Notes under the pieces: model-generated | The model's input: only the letters and a program-made list of their open reading frames with translations | Databases searched by the model: none | What the model was told of the DNA's origin: nothing | Shown: piece after piece, positions 54,092 through 63,236 of the stretch | How the letters are laid out: each line of letters starts with the position of its first letter | How positions within the stretch are numbered: position 1 is the stretch's first letter | From: Allohahella marinimesophila | Lineage (GTDB): Bacteria; Pseudomonadota; Gammaproteobacteria; Pseudomonadales; Oleiphilaceae | DNA: 64,000 nt | Assembly: GCF_039538005.1 (NCBI RefSeq) | Contig: NZ_BAABBO010000007.1 | Span: 248,001 to 312,000, forward strand | Reading direction: 5' to 3' | Made by a program: the position numbers and the translations under genes

Positions 54092-56027
54092 AGTCGTCGA
54101 TCTGCATCGGTTGATCTGCGGTATATTTGCCGCCTGTGCCATATTCTTTGCCGCCAGCACTGGTGCACAGGAATGGCCAGCACCACCACCGGTCAACGGA
54201 ACCTTCGATGCCGGTCACATGGCGAAAGCGAAGTCTCTGGAAACCGCTCTGTCCTGCCATCGTGACAATATTTATTGCTCGGATGCGCTGGTTCAGGACT
54301 TTAAACAGAGGCTTCTTGAATCGGCAGCGGCAGCGCTCAACCGAATGCCAGACGTCGAAGGGCGACGTGACATCGCGCCGAGCAGTCTCAACCTCTTTCA
54401 TCAGAATCTTCTTGCATGTAACAGGGAGGCGGTCGTCGAATGCTCGAGCCGAGCGGACAAGGTTCAGGACAAGTACGATGTTTTGACGACTTTTCCTGCT
54501 GGAAGCGTCCAGGGCGACTCGTGTCAACCGGCCGTGGAAAAAGCCTGCACAATTAGTTTGTTAACTGAGCGTATCGAAGCGTGGAATAAGCGCAATACCG
54601 AAGAAGATAGCAATCCGGTCCTGGCAAGCAATGATCCTGGTTTTGACTGCAAGCGGAGACTGTCGGCTGCCATGCAGACCGTTTGCCGCGATGCCGAACT
54701 CAGCGCACTTCATCGCGAGATGCTCGAGCGATTGAATTCGCTGCCAAAGAAGTTTGATCGTAACAAGCTTTCGCGTGAACGAGCAGAAGTGCTCACAGAT
54801 CACTACTGGCATACCGCGAGCTACCGTTGTCAGGACGACAAGACCTGCATTCGCGCGAAAATTGAAGAGCGTATTCAGGATATTGCGAACATCGCGTCCG
54901 AGATGGGTGTTATCACTGAGAAGATAGTCGCCCACGAAGGCGAGCTTGAGACTGAACGCCGGCTTGAGGCGCTCGCGTCCCACAGGGCGCAGCTGTCCGA
55001 GTTTATGGGAGGGATTGTCGCAGATGCAACGATGCCATCGGGTTCATCCCTCCGTACCCACGAGAATGTTCGCGAGTTTGAGCGCGCGATCAGGATAGCT
55101 GACATCGAGCAGGGCCTCAGTGAACTTGCCTCGCGAGAAGGGCGTGTATACCGCGGCTTGTGGTTCTGGAGCCAATTTCGCAATCCGAGCGCGATGCGAT
55201 CGGTGTTCCGTGGCAATCGCAGCGTTCCGTTTACTGCCGAGGAAGGCGCAATCTACTTCCACAATTCATATGCACTCGAGCGCGGCAATGTTGATCAGAT
55301 GGGCATGCTGACAGCCTGGGTCCGGGTTTACGCTTCAATGTGCAGCCATCTTCTGCCAACGCCCCCGGATGAGCTTCGGATCCAGACTTTCACAACTTCG
55401 GGGCCCCTAATCAACCGTACAACAAACCTCACAAGCACGGATGTCCTCAAGTTTCAGGCCGGTCTGATGCGGCCCTACAGCGAATCTCGCAAAGCGCTGG
55501 AGGCGAAACAGCTGGCAGCTGCTCAGAACAATCTCTGGGGCAGAGCCTTCGAAATCATGTCAGGCGGGCTTGGCGCAGTGTCTGCCGAAGCTCGCTCGCA
55601 GCTTGGGCCATATATTTATGCGCAGGACGATTTCATTCGTTTTCTGGATGCCGTCGGCTGTGACAGCCCCACAGCACGACAGATGTCACAGGGCATTTCT
55701 ATGCTCGCACGTGGTGGATCGCTCCCGTCTGAAACCACTGAAGCCGCTATTGCGGGCGCGGAGTGGGTGAGCGATGTGCCGCAGGCCGCTGGAGAATTTC
55801 GCCACCATAGTGAAATCTGCTGGGACTACGAGATAGGGGGCCACAATGCTTGTGGTTGTCTTGTGGACGTTGCCGGTGAACGGCTCGGGGAAAAGGATGG
55901 TCTGTCTGCAAGTGTTGCCTATCCCGATGTCCATAAGGCATTCATGACAGCTCCGGAGGCCAGTCAGAAAATATGTCGAGATCCAATTGGTGCCATTAGT
56001 GGTGGCCTGTTATCAACACATCGTTAG
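54075..56027 (+). CDS. Secreted protein with LprI-like cysteine domain, second of a tandem pair
   Basis: This 650-residue protein has a signal peptide ending near ASTGAQEW. It has two cysteine clusters: LSCHRDNIYCSDALVQDF, then FDCKRRLSAAMQTVCRDAELSALHREML with RCQDDKTCIRAKIEERI. The second cluster closely follows the LprI/DUF1311 pattern. The C-terminal third has RVYRGLWFWSQF and GCDSPTARQMSQGISMLARGG, which match YRNRAFWSD and GCDSATSRQFEMNLVRLLRG of the preceding protein. ATG 54075 has GAGAGGGA upstream. Its first bases overlap the end of the preceding gene. The two form a co-transcribed pair of unknown function. Confidence 0.6.
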   Translation: MHHHTRVVDLHRLICGIFAACAIFFAASTGAQEWPAPPPVNGTFDAGHMAKAKSLETALSCHRDNIYCSDALVQDFKQRLLESAAAALNRMPDVEGRRDIAPSSLNLFHQNLLACNREAVVECSSRADKVQDKYDVLTTFPAGSVQGDSCQPAVEKACTISLLTERIEAWNKRNTEEDSNPVLASNDPGFDCKRRLSAAMQTVCRDAELSALHREMLERLNSLPKKFDRNKLSRERAEVLTDHYWHTASYRCQDDKTCIRAKIEERIQDIANIASEMGVITEKIVAHEGELETERRLEALASHRAQLSEFMGGIVADATMPSGSSLRTHENVREFERAIRIADIEQGLSELASREGRVYRGLWFWSQFRNPSAMRSVFRGNRSVPFTAEEGAIYFHNSYALERGNVDQMGMLTAWVRVYASMCSHLLPTPPDELRIQTFTTSGPLINRTTNLTSTDVLKFQAGLMRPYSESRKALEAKQLAAAQNNLWGRAFEIMSGGLGAVSAEARSQLGPYIYAQDDFIRFLDAVGCDSPTARQMSQGISMLARGGSLPSETTEAAIAGAEWVSDVPQAAGEFRHHSEICWDYEIGGHNACGCLVDVAGERLGEKDGLSASVAYPDVHKAFMTAPEASQKICRDPIGAISGGLLSTHR

Positions 56028-56079
56028 GCGAAGTGCTGCATCTTGACCTCTCCATCAAGGGCGACTGATTGGATCAACA

Positions 56080-56904
56080 ATGAAGCGAGCCTTACTTACC
56101 CTGTTGCTGGTCTTCTCTGTTTCGGCTGGTGCAGCAGAAACATGTTTCTATCCGAGCAAGCAGGATGACGGGAGCTATGACCATTTTGACGCTTGTGGCC
56201 TGATCGAGGGTGATCAGATAAAGCTGGCAAAGGCTCATGCCGAGAATGTTCTTTTTAACGAGCATGGGCTGGCCTGCGTGATCATGTCACCTGCAGATAC
56301 TTTTTACATCCACGACAGCGGACGCTCTCAGCGAGTGTATTTTTACGACAATGGTTGTGACTATTTCAAGGAGGGGCTGGCGCGAGGCCTTGTCGACGGA
56401 GAGATGGTGTTTATTAATCCTGCACTGGACACTGTGTTGGCCCCAGGTTTTGAACTGATTTCACATTTCAACTACGGGCACTCTGTCGTCTGTAATGGCC
56501 CATTTGAAGAGGAAAAACACGGCGAGCATACTTTTCTCACAGGGGGAAAATGTGGCCTCATTGATAAACAGGGTGATCTGGTAGTTGAAGCCCGATACAA
56601 GATAGAAGATCGAGATGTGTTTCAGACCTACCTCAATACCCATAATCATTGCCCGCCGCCTCCGGTGACCTCAGAGAATTCGGCGCTGTGTCATGCGAAG
56701 CGCCATGTCTCGAACATGGACTACCAGACGGGCGAATGGAAGCGACATACCATTTCTGACCAGGGCGAAATCTGGATAATCACGTTCGTCGAAGTGGATG
56801 AGCCCGATGAAGAGCTCACCTTGATCTTGCAGTCGGCCAGTGCTCAGTGGGACTCCCTGATCAAGGAGTCACATGATGAAGCGCTGCAGCGCACAAAATA
56901 TTAA
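56080..56904 (+). CDS. Secreted WG-repeat-like protein
   Basis: This 274-residue exported protein has a signal peptide (ending near SAGAAET). The body resembles WG-repeat (KWG) beta-repeats: FDACGLIEGDQI, FNEHGLACVI, LARGLVDGEMVFINP, KCGLIDKQGDLVVEARY. The repeats are degenerate. The protein ends with a charged helix. WG-repeat proteins are often surface-exposed and of unknown function. It follows the tandem pair after 52 bases and is probably co-transcribed. Confidence 0.6.
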   Translation: MKRALLTLLLVFSVSAGAAETCFYPSKQDDGSYDHFDACGLIEGDQIKLAKAHAENVLFNEHGLACVIMSPADTFYIHDSGRSQRVYFYDNGCDYFKEGLARGLVDGEMVFINPALDTVLAPGFELISHFNYGHSVVCNGPFEEEKHGEHTFLTGGKCGLIDKQGDLVVEARYKIEDRDVFQTYLNTHNHCPPPPVTSENSALCHAKRHVSNMDYQTGEWKRHTISDQGEIWIITFVEVDEPDEELTLILQSASAQWDSLIKESHDEALQRTKY

Positions 56905-57051
56905 TCAGCTATATATCTGCCACCAGGGCAATGACATGAAATTCAGATATCAAATAGGTAAAATCCTCTCGCGGAACGAACCGTATTTCATCGATCGTTA
57001 ACACTCAAGTTTTCTGATGGATCTACTTTCAACTGACAAGAAGTCGCTACT

Positions 57052-57852
57052 ATGAACCCACTTCAAAATACTCTCCTGACAATCGGAATACTGCTGTCCT
57101 CAACCGTGGCATCCGCAGTCGAATTAGCGAAATATCCCAAAGCCTATACTGCCAATCCTGGCATTACGGTCATCGTTGCGCCGACACAGGATGGACAACA
57201 GGCCCTGGTGCAGATGTCTGGGCTGAACAGCGAAAGAGACGACGTCATGTTTCTGACTGACATAGAATCAATTGGAAACAGTAGTGAGGGGTACAGGACA
57301 GAGTTTGATGGTCGCCGGATCAATCTGATCATAAAGAATCAGGGGTGGGGCGGTGAGTACCTTGCTATTTTTCCTGGTGGCGAGAAGACCATTCTGTACT
57401 TCGATGAAGACAAGACCGAGCCACTGAAGCCCGAGCATCTTCTGGCTATCTACAATCAACAGAAAGCGGATGGTGTTCAGGAAAAACTAGCCAAATTTGA
57501 TCGTGAAAAGCATGTGAATCTCGCGGTCGAGGGCCTGAAAGAGGCCGATGCCGAAGCGGCGGCAGCATGTGACAGCAACATTCAGACGAATGTCATCTGG
57601 GATAGCGTCAGTGACGATCTTTTGAAGAGTGTGAGTATAAACGGCTACTGCAGAACGGTCGTTTCGGAGCTCTCCAGTTTGTGCGCTGAGTCGAGTGACA
57701 TCAAAGCATTGGCGGCCCAGTTGGAAACGGTAAACTGCCGCTTCGGTGATAGTCTGAAAATCGACCACGACAAGAGTGAGGTGGATTTTGTGACGGCGAA
57801 GGATGAGCCTAATCAGCAGGAATTCGTGAAATCCTATTTCCGCAACCTGTAG
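57052..57852 (+). CDS. Secreted hypothetical protein
   Basis: This 266-residue exported protein has a signal peptide (cleavage near VASAVEL). The first part is beta-rich with repeated Gly/Asn (GQQALVQMSGLNSERDDVMFL). The C-terminal part is helical with four cysteines: CDSNIQTNVIWDSVSDDLLK, then YCRTVVSELSSLC, and CRFGD. The first DSNIQT...W resembles a cysteine-bridge region. I do not recognise the family. A gap of 147 bases separates it from the WG-like gene. Confidence 0.5.
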   Translation: MNPLQNTLLTIGILLSSTVASAVELAKYPKAYTANPGITVIVAPTQDGQQALVQMSGLNSERDDVMFLTDIESIGNSSEGYRTEFDGRRINLIIKNQGWGGEYLAIFPGGEKTILYFDEDKTEPLKPEHLLAIYNQQKADGVQEKLAKFDREKHVNLAVEGLKEADAEAAAACDSNIQTNVIWDSVSDDLLKSVSINGYCRTVVSELSSLCAESSDIKALAAQLETVNCRFGDSLKIDHDKSEVDFVTAKDEPNQQEFVKSYFRNL

Positions 57853-58167
57853 GTCAGCAAGGCATTCTTTCTGGTGGCGCTTCCCTGATAGTCCGCAGCC
57901 CGCCCGGTCGTCCTTCAAAACCACGCTAGCCCGTGTATTTATCTCGCAATGACGTCTTTCGCAAAGATTACATTATGGTCGTTGTTCTTGTAATCGAAGC
58001 TGCGCGGGCTCGCTTCAGGATTGAATCGACTTCAAGCGACCCAGCGCTACCGTTGGGCTCAGGCCCAGGTTTGATGGTGGCGCGGTCATTGCATTATCTC
58101 ACTACTCCTGACGGCCCAAAAAAGCCGCGACTGCCATCAGCAGTTGTCGGCGTTATGGAGGTATTCA
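57853..58167 (+). other. Intergenic region before the small lipoprotein
   Basis: I see no gene in these 315 bases. The only frame across 57933-58238 has no protein-like sequence or ribosome site. GGAGG at 58157-58161 before ATG 58168 is the ribosome site of the next gene. Nothing else is interpretable. Confidence 0.4.
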
Positions 58168-58449
58168 ATGAAGATTCTAAGAACAGTCGCTATCGCAAGC
58201 TTTGCAGGCATCATGCTGGCAGCAGCGGGTTGTGCTGAAGAGAGTGATAACGAGGTAGACATTGTGACGCCGGAGCAGGCGGAGCCATTGGAGGAACGTA
58301 CTTCGCCTGATCCGAGACTCAATACTCAGGAACTGGACGATGCGAAGAAGCGTGACAGTGTTGTCGAACCGGATCCCGATGAGGATTCAGATGCAGTCGA
58401 AATTCCTCAGCCAGCCATCGAGTACGAAGAGTACGATGAAAACCAGTAA
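58168..58449 (+). CDS. Small acidic lipoprotein
   Basis: This 93-residue product has a signal peptide with lipobox LAAAGC and a strongly acidic mature part (ESDNEVDIVTPEQAEP, EPDPDEDSDAVEIP, EYEEYDENQ). There is no domain. GGAGG precedes ATG 58168. It may be a periplasmic or outer-membrane accessory. No family is assigned. Confidence 0.6.
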   Translation: MKILRTVAIASFAGIMLAAAGCAEESDNEVDIVTPEQAEPLEERTSPDPRLNTQELDDAKKRDSVVEPDPDEDSDAVEIPQPAIEYEEYDENQ

Positions 58450-58532
58450 GACCGGCGGCAACCAGGTAGAAGCCGAAGCGTAGAGGATCCGCTTCGCTTA
58501 TCTCTGGTTCAGCACGAATGGCTTAGCTTGTC

Positions 58533-58958
58533 CTACTTGGCGAACAGCTGGCTCATATCCGCGAAGGCCTTGAACTCCAGTGCATTGCCACAAGGATCCA
58601 GCAGGAACATCGTCGCCTGCTCCCCCGGTTCGCCCTTGAAGCGGATATAGGGCTCGATCACGAACTGCGTGTCGCGTATCCGCAGACGATCTGCCAGCGC
58701 TTCCCATTCGCCCCATTCCAGTACGATGCCGAAATGTGGTACGGGTACGTCATGACCATCCACCGCGTTAGTACGCGCGTTCTCCTGAGACGGGGTCTTC
58801 GGGTGTTCATGGATGACGAGCTGGTGGCCATAGAAGTCGAAATCGACCCAGTGATCGCTGGAACGACCCTCGGCCAGGCCGAAGGTCTCACCGTAGAATT
58901 GCCGTGCTGCCGCCAGGTCGTGCACCGGAATGGCGAGATGGAAGGGGGAAAGCGCCAT
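58533..58958 (-). CDS. VOC-superfamily (glyoxalase/bleomycin resistance-like) protein
   Basis: This 141-residue protein has the vicinal-oxygen-chelate fold. Repeat one holds LSPFHLAIPVHDLAAARQFYGETFGL, with a metal-ligand His, and GHQLVIHEH in the next strands. Repeat two has HFGIVLEWGEWEALADRL and ATMFLLDPCGNALEFKAF, with the C-terminal Glu ligand. Members include glyoxalases, dioxygenases and resistance proteins. I cannot choose among these. It is cytoplasmic and convergent with the small lipoprotein gene. Confidence 0.8.
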   Translation of the reverse strand: MALSPFHLAIPVHDLAAARQFYGETFGLAEGRSSDHWVDFDFYGHQLVIHEHPKTPSQENARTNAVDGHDVPVPHFGIVLEWGEWEALADRLRIRDTQFVIEPYIRFKGEPGEQATMFLLDPCGNALEFKAFADMSQLFAK

Positions 58959-59097
58959 GACTCTATCTCCTGAGGATCGGTCGATAACTGAAGTTTATTC
59001 ACGAAGACTGTAGCTGGGCTCTCACTGAAAAGGAATCATTTGGGGCCGCCCAGCAATAAGGTCGATAGTAGCTTAACGATCGTAAGATCAAAGAACG

Positions 59098-59652
59098 ATG
59101 TCGTATCACCAAGAGGCTACACGCAATATGTTCGTTGATGAACCAACGCTGGATCTATTTCTAAGGGGAGTTTTGCTGACCGTCCTCACGCTGTGCTGGG
59201 TGGTCTTGCTGGTGCGGATCAACGGGCTCAGGTCGTTCTCGAAGATGACGAATTTCGATTTCGTGATGACCATCGCTGTTGGCTCTCTGCTTGCGGGTGC
59301 AGCCCAATCGACGAGTTGGGGCGGCTATGCTCAGGCGGTGGCCGCCATGGCTGCGCTGTTTGCGACACAATATTCAGTCGCTCGCCTGCGTCAACGATTC
59401 GATCCCTTCGAAACCCTTGTGCAGAACACACCTGTACTGCTCATGAGAGATGGCAAGATCATCGACAAGGCTCTGATGGAGACGCGCGTGGCCAAAAGTG
59501 ATCTGATTGCCAAGCTTCGGGAAGCGAATGTTCTCGATATGTCAAAGGTCCGAGCGGTGGTGCTTGAAACTACAGGAGATATATCGGTACTCCACGGTGA
59601 TGAATTGTCGGAGTCTCTCCTGCAAGGCACAAGGACTGTGACACGTTCTTGA
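59098..59652 (+). CDS. DUF421/YetF-family membrane protein
   Basis: This 184-residue protein has three hydrophobic helices at the N-terminus (about 20-105) and a soluble DUF421 domain with FDPFETLVQNTPVLLMRDGKII and VLETTGDISVLHGD. The family is uncharacterised and occurs in the inner membrane. Length is short of the usual 220 or so. ATG 59098 lies 30 bases before another in-frame ATG (59128), either of which could be used. Confidence 0.75.
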   Translation: MSYHQEATRNMFVDEPTLDLFLRGVLLTVLTLCWVVLLVRINGLRSFSKMTNFDFVMTIAVGSLLAGAAQSTSWGGYAQAVAAMAALFATQYSVARLRQRFDPFETLVQNTPVLLMRDGKIIDKALMETRVAKSDLIAKLREANVLDMSKVRAVVLETTGDISVLHGDELSESLLQGTRTVTRS

Positions 59653-59680
59653 CATCGGCAAAATGACTAGATGCGTGCAG

Positions 59681-60586
59681 CTAGCCATCGCGATACTGCG
59701 ATGGCGTCACCCCGAACCGCTTTCGGAATGCCCGACTGAAATGGCTGTGATCACCAAACCCACACAGTAGCGCAATCACTGTAATTTTCTGTCCGGACTG
59801 ACGCAGCAAATCACGTGCGCGTATGAGTCGCTGCTCGAGCACATATTGATAGGGTGCACAGCCAATACTTGCCCTGAACAGGCGAGCAAAGTGAAAAGGG
59901 CTCATATTCACCCAGTCTGCCATCCGTTCAAGCGTCAGATTTTCAGGCAAGGCAGCATCGATATGCGCCTGCAACAATCGAACTTGCTGTCGGCTCAGCT
60001 TACCGCTGACATCCGGAGCAGGCATATTGACAGCAGAATGGCGACTGACCATCTGTACCATCAGCCAATGTGTCAAATGGTCGGCTGCCATGCTGTCTTC
60101 GGCGGTATCCCACCCACTTATGTCGAGCAGACGACCGCTCTGGGCGATCAGCTGGTCTTCAAACTGATAACGTTCGTTCAATTGAACACTGTTGGGCTCG
60201 CGATCCCAGACCTTCGCCCTGCACCGTTGCAGGTCCAGATCAGTGAAGTACAGGTGCACGAACTCGAAATCTTCCTGAATTCGCCACTGTGATTGACTGC
60301 CGGCTGGAAACAGGCAGATCGCTCCGGGGAAGCCATGGCTCACCGCCTGCCCTTTGACCTGTCGAGACGTGCGTTCGCCGCCGCGCGTATAAATGCTCAT
60401 CGCGTGGTGTCGGGGCCGTTCGTACTGCGCCTCGCCCTGATGATTCTGCCAGTGCACCAGTGCCCGCCCACATTGCAGTTCGAGCGATCGCCGTGGTGCC
60501 GCGCCGGCAGCCTTGAGTGCATCGATGATGTCTCGGGCCTGAGTTGGCGTCTGAGCGGATGAATCTGAAGAGCTGAGTTCGGTCAT
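59681..60586 (-). CDS. AraC-family transcriptional regulator
   Basis: This 301-residue DNA-binding protein has an N-terminal AraC-like cupin/ligand domain (about 30-180, with HHAMSIYTRGGERTS and FPAGSQSQW) and a C-terminal HTH_18 domain. The HTH consists of LTLERMADWVNMSPFHFARLFRASIG and CGFGDHSHFSRAFRKRFGVTPSQYR. The ligand is unknown. ATG 60586 was chosen for the GGAGATACGC ribosome site and conserved start. It is divergent from a DMT permease gene, its probable target. Confidence 0.9.
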   Translation of the reverse strand: MTELSSSDSSAQTPTQARDIIDALKAAGAAPRRSLELQCGRALVHWQNHQGEAQYERPRHHAMSIYTRGGERTSRQVKGQAVSHGFPGAICLFPAGSQSQWRIQEDFEFVHLYFTDLDLQRCRAKVWDREPNSVQLNERYQFEDQLIAQSGRLLDISGWDTAEDSMAADHLTHWLMVQMVSRHSAVNMPAPDVSGKLSRQQVRLLQAHIDAALPENLTLERMADWVNMSPFHFARLFRASIGCAPYQYVLEQRLIRARDLLRQSGQKITVIALLCGFGDHSHFSRAFRKRFGVTPSQYRDG

Positions 60587-60703
60587 GCGTATCTCCGGAG
60601 CATGGCAAGAATCATCCATGCTTCCGCAGGATCTGACAAGTCCCAGCAAGCGCAGCACACTATGCTGAGCCTTCCATCAACAATTGCGACCGGAATGTAC
60701 GCT

Positions 60704-61603
60704 ATGCCAATTGGAATACACTACTGCCTGACTGTGTTGATCTGGGGCCTGACCTGGACGGCGATTCGTCTGCAGGTGGAATCTGCGCCCGTAGACCTGT
60801 CGGTGCTCTATCGGTTCGTCATGGCTTCGTTGGTAGCGCTCGGCGGGCTTGCGTTACTGCGCCGTTTGCCAAGGATGTCATGGCGCCAGCATCGCCTGTT
60901 GATCCTTCAGGGAATGACGCTCTACAGTGTCAACTTCCTGCTGATTTACCGAGCAGCTGAAACCATGACAACGGGCCTGCTGGCGGTCGTGTTTTCCCTC
61001 GCAGCCCTGTTCAACGCCTTCAATGGCTGGTGGATCATGGGCCAGCGGCCCAGCCTGCGCATTTATCCAGCTGTGGCACTCGGCGTCACGGGGGTGGCTT
61101 TGCTGTTCTGGCACGACCTGACGCTCGGTAATGCCACTGTTGCCGCTATTCTCTTCGCTGCAGGCGGCACCTTCTGGTTTTCGCTCGGAAACCTCATCAG
61201 CCTGAAGGTGCGTAATGCCGATATCCCGCTGTTCGCTGGCAATGCCTGGGCCATGGCCTATGGCGCTGTCGCACTCGGCATCTGGTGCCTGATTCAGGGT
61301 GTGCCCTGGCATCCGCCTCAGTCAGAAGTGTTCTGGGGTGCCACAGTATTCCTGGCGATTCCGGGATCGATCATTGGGTTTTACAGCTACATCACCGTGA
61401 TCAGGACTCTTGGCGCAGACAAGGCCGGATATGCGACCGTGCTGTTTCCAATCGTCGCACTGTCGGTCTCGACCTGGCTGGAGGGTTTCGAGTGGACGAT
61501 CACAGCTGTGATCGGTGCGCTGCTGGCACTGCTTGGCAATTATGTGCTGTTTCGCAAAGCCGCAGTACCCGTGGCGCCGAAGCCCCTGTATGGTAGCGAC
61601 TGA
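60704..61603 (+). CDS. DMT-superfamily (EamA-type) permease
   Basis: This protein of about 299 residues has ten hydrophobic helices arranged as two EamA repeats. The first repeat has IHYCLTVLIWGLTWTAIRLQ and LSVLYRFVMASLVALGGLAL; the second has AFAGGTFWFSLGNLIS-like and AGYATVLFPIVALSVSTWLEG segments. It exports or imports small metabolites such as amino acids. Candidate starts are at 60602, 60662, 60695 and 60704. ATG 60704 gives the best match to the family, whose first helix is near the N-terminus, but 60695 is possible. The divergent AraC regulator suggests local control. Confidence 0.8.
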   Translation: MPIGIHYCLTVLIWGLTWTAIRLQVESAPVDLSVLYRFVMASLVALGGLALLRRLPRMSWRQHRLLILQGMTLYSVNFLLIYRAAETMTTGLLAVVFSLAALFNAFNGWWIMGQRPSLRIYPAVALGVTGVALLFWHDLTLGNATVAAILFAAGGTFWFSLGNLISLKVRNADIPLFAGNAWAMAYGAVALGIWCLIQGVPWHPPQSEVFWGATVFLAIPGSIIGFYSYITVIRTLGADKAGYATVLFPIVALSVSTWLEGFEWTITAVIGALLALLGNYVLFRKAAVPVAPKPLYGSD

Positions 61604-61635
61604 CCGCAAAGCAGAGACCACGATAGTGAGGCCAG

Positions 61636-62538
61636 GTGGGTACTTTTAAAAATTGGAGAACAACTTCGTTGCTCGCTGGCGCGATGATGGTCGGACCGCT
61701 GTTGGCCAGCGCCAATGACACCTGCCTTGACGCAGCCAGGACTGAATTGGAAAGGGCTTACTGCAGAGTCGTGAAAGGTGGAGAAGGCGCGGGCCTGCCA
61801 TCCTTCGAAGATTTCCGGCGCAACGATGTCCTGGTGCAGGCCCTGTTGTTGAAACGCCCTGCAGAGCGTCTTGGGCTGACCTTACCCGGCCGCAGCAGCA
61901 CGCCGTCTGTGCCGCCCGGATCAGTCACGGCACCACCGCCGATGCCGGCTCTGCCAAAACCACCGCCCCTGGCCCCTGCGTCCGCGAGCATGTCATCGAC
62001 CAGCCGAGCGACCAGTCCAGCGACCAGCCCTGCCGCCAATGCCGGGATGGATGAATGCCGCCTCACCGGGCAAGGTGACGTCATCACCTGTGCGAACAGC
62101 CGCTACGTACTCGCAGCCAACAAGCAGAACAGCGCCCTGGTTCGAGGCGTGCTCGAAGATGCCAATCGGCTCGACCTGCCATCCTACCGTGGCCCCCGCA
62201 GCGACAACGACGCGGTCATTCGTTATCTCAGCGACGTCTATGCCATCTACGTCCAGAAGATGCTAGGCATCGGACTCGGCGCGGCTACCCTGAGCTTCAC
62301 CGAGTTCCACCACGCCTTCCATACGACAGAGTCTGCTGGTGTTGATTTCGCCAGGCGCTCTGAGGAAACCTTTCAGCTTCTCAAGGCGGACCGCAAGACC
62401 ATGGCGGTGCAAACGCGCCTGCATGACAAACTTCCTGACAGTATCGACGCCTGCATGGATATCAGCAGCGAGATCATCGTGTGTGACGACGTCGGCACGA
62501 ACTGGGTTTTTATACGTTCACCTAACGAGATTCGGTAG
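61636..62538 (+). CDS. Secreted hypothetical protein with Pro/Ser-rich linker
   Basis: This 300-residue protein has a signal peptide (ending near LLASANDT). A small domain with C-containing TCLDAARTELERAYCRVVKGG and a LPSFEDFRRNDVLVQALLLK segment follows. A Pro/Ser/Ala-rich linker (residues about 90-135) joins it to a C-terminal domain with MDECRLTGQGDVITCANSRYVLA and IDACMDISSEIIVCDDVG. GTG 61636 has a GAGG upstream. The family is present in related bacteria but I assign no function. Spacing to the DMT gene is short (32 bases), so co-transcription is possible. Confidence 0.6.
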   Translation: MGTFKNWRTTSLLAGAMMVGPLLASANDTCLDAARTELERAYCRVVKGGEGAGLPSFEDFRRNDVLVQALLLKRPAERLGLTLPGRSSTPSVPPGSVTAPPPMPALPKPPPLAPASASMSSTSRATSPATSPAANAGMDECRLTGQGDVITCANSRYVLAANKQNSALVRGVLEDANRLDLPSYRGPRSDNDAVIRYLSDVYAIYVQKMLGIGLGAATLSFTEFHHAFHTTESAGVDFARRSEETFQLLKADRKTMAVQTRLHDKLPDSIDACMDISSEIIVCDDVGTNWVFIRSPNEIR

Positions 62539-62640
62539 GGCCCGCCCTGTCGACTTCGCCCTCGCAGGATGCCCTCTGGTCCGCCGCCTGTTTTATGCGT
62601 AGGATGGCGGCCTCCAACGCATTGTTTCAAGGAAAGAAAT

Positions 62641-63126
62641 ATGCATCTGCTCGCGAAAAAGCGTGTAAAAATCAATCGCCCCACTTCCGTTGTTTTTGAC
62701 TACGTAACCGACATGGAGCAGTTCCCCGAATGGTTTCCCGAGATCAGGGAAGTCAGATCCGGTAATGAGCTCGCTCATGGACAGATTGGCAAGACTTATT
62801 TCGAAACCGTCAAGATGCCGTTTGGCAACACCCGCGAGATCCGCTTGATTGTGCGGGATTCAATAGCTGATCGTCTGTTCGTGACGGAGGCCCACTTTCC
62901 TCCCATCCTCCCACGTATGGAAGTCATCTTTCATGAGCTCAGTGAAGAGCAGTGCGCTATCGACTGGCAAATGTTCAGTAGAAGCAGGTCATTTGTCATT
63001 TGGCTATGCCTGCTGCCGTTGTTGCGGCGAGTGATGACTCGGCGTGCCGCTAGAGCCATGGTGCAGCTCAAGGCAGCATTGGAAGCCGAACGGCCACATT
63101 TGCAGATTTTTGACGAAACAGGCTGA
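62641..63126 (+). CDS. SRPBCC-family (polyketide cyclase/coenzyme Q-binding-like) protein
   Basis: This 161-residue protein has the START-like fold of SRPBCC proteins. It begins INRPTSVVFDYVTDMEQFPEWFPEI, the usual helix-grip start, and has EVIFHELSEEQCAIDWQMFSRS in the core. A hydrophobic stretch, FVIWLCLLPLL, could lie in the ligand cavity or a membrane contact. Members bind hydrophobic ligands such as sterols, polyketides or quinones. GGAAAGAAAT precedes the ATG. No partner is evident. Confidence 0.75.
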   Translation: MHLLAKKRVKINRPTSVVFDYVTDMEQFPEWFPEIREVRSGNELAHGQIGKTYFETVKMPFGNTREIRLIVRDSIADRLFVTEAHFPPILPRMEVIFHELSEEQCAIDWQMFSRSRSFVIWLCLLPLLRRVMTRRAARAMVQLKAALEAERPHLQIFDETG

Positions 63127-63236
63127 ACGCTCCAGCAGTGTGGTTGGGCATTTACAAAGCCGGCATCGCGGCCCATATTGAGGACAGGCTGGTGCTTTCG
63201 TTGCCAGCCATGGCTTCCAAGGTGTCATTGGCTTCA

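Noticed and set aside
57933..58238. 101-residue frame before the small lipoprotein
   Set aside because: No ribosome site, no protein-like pattern, and it overlaps the start of the better-supported lipoprotein gene.
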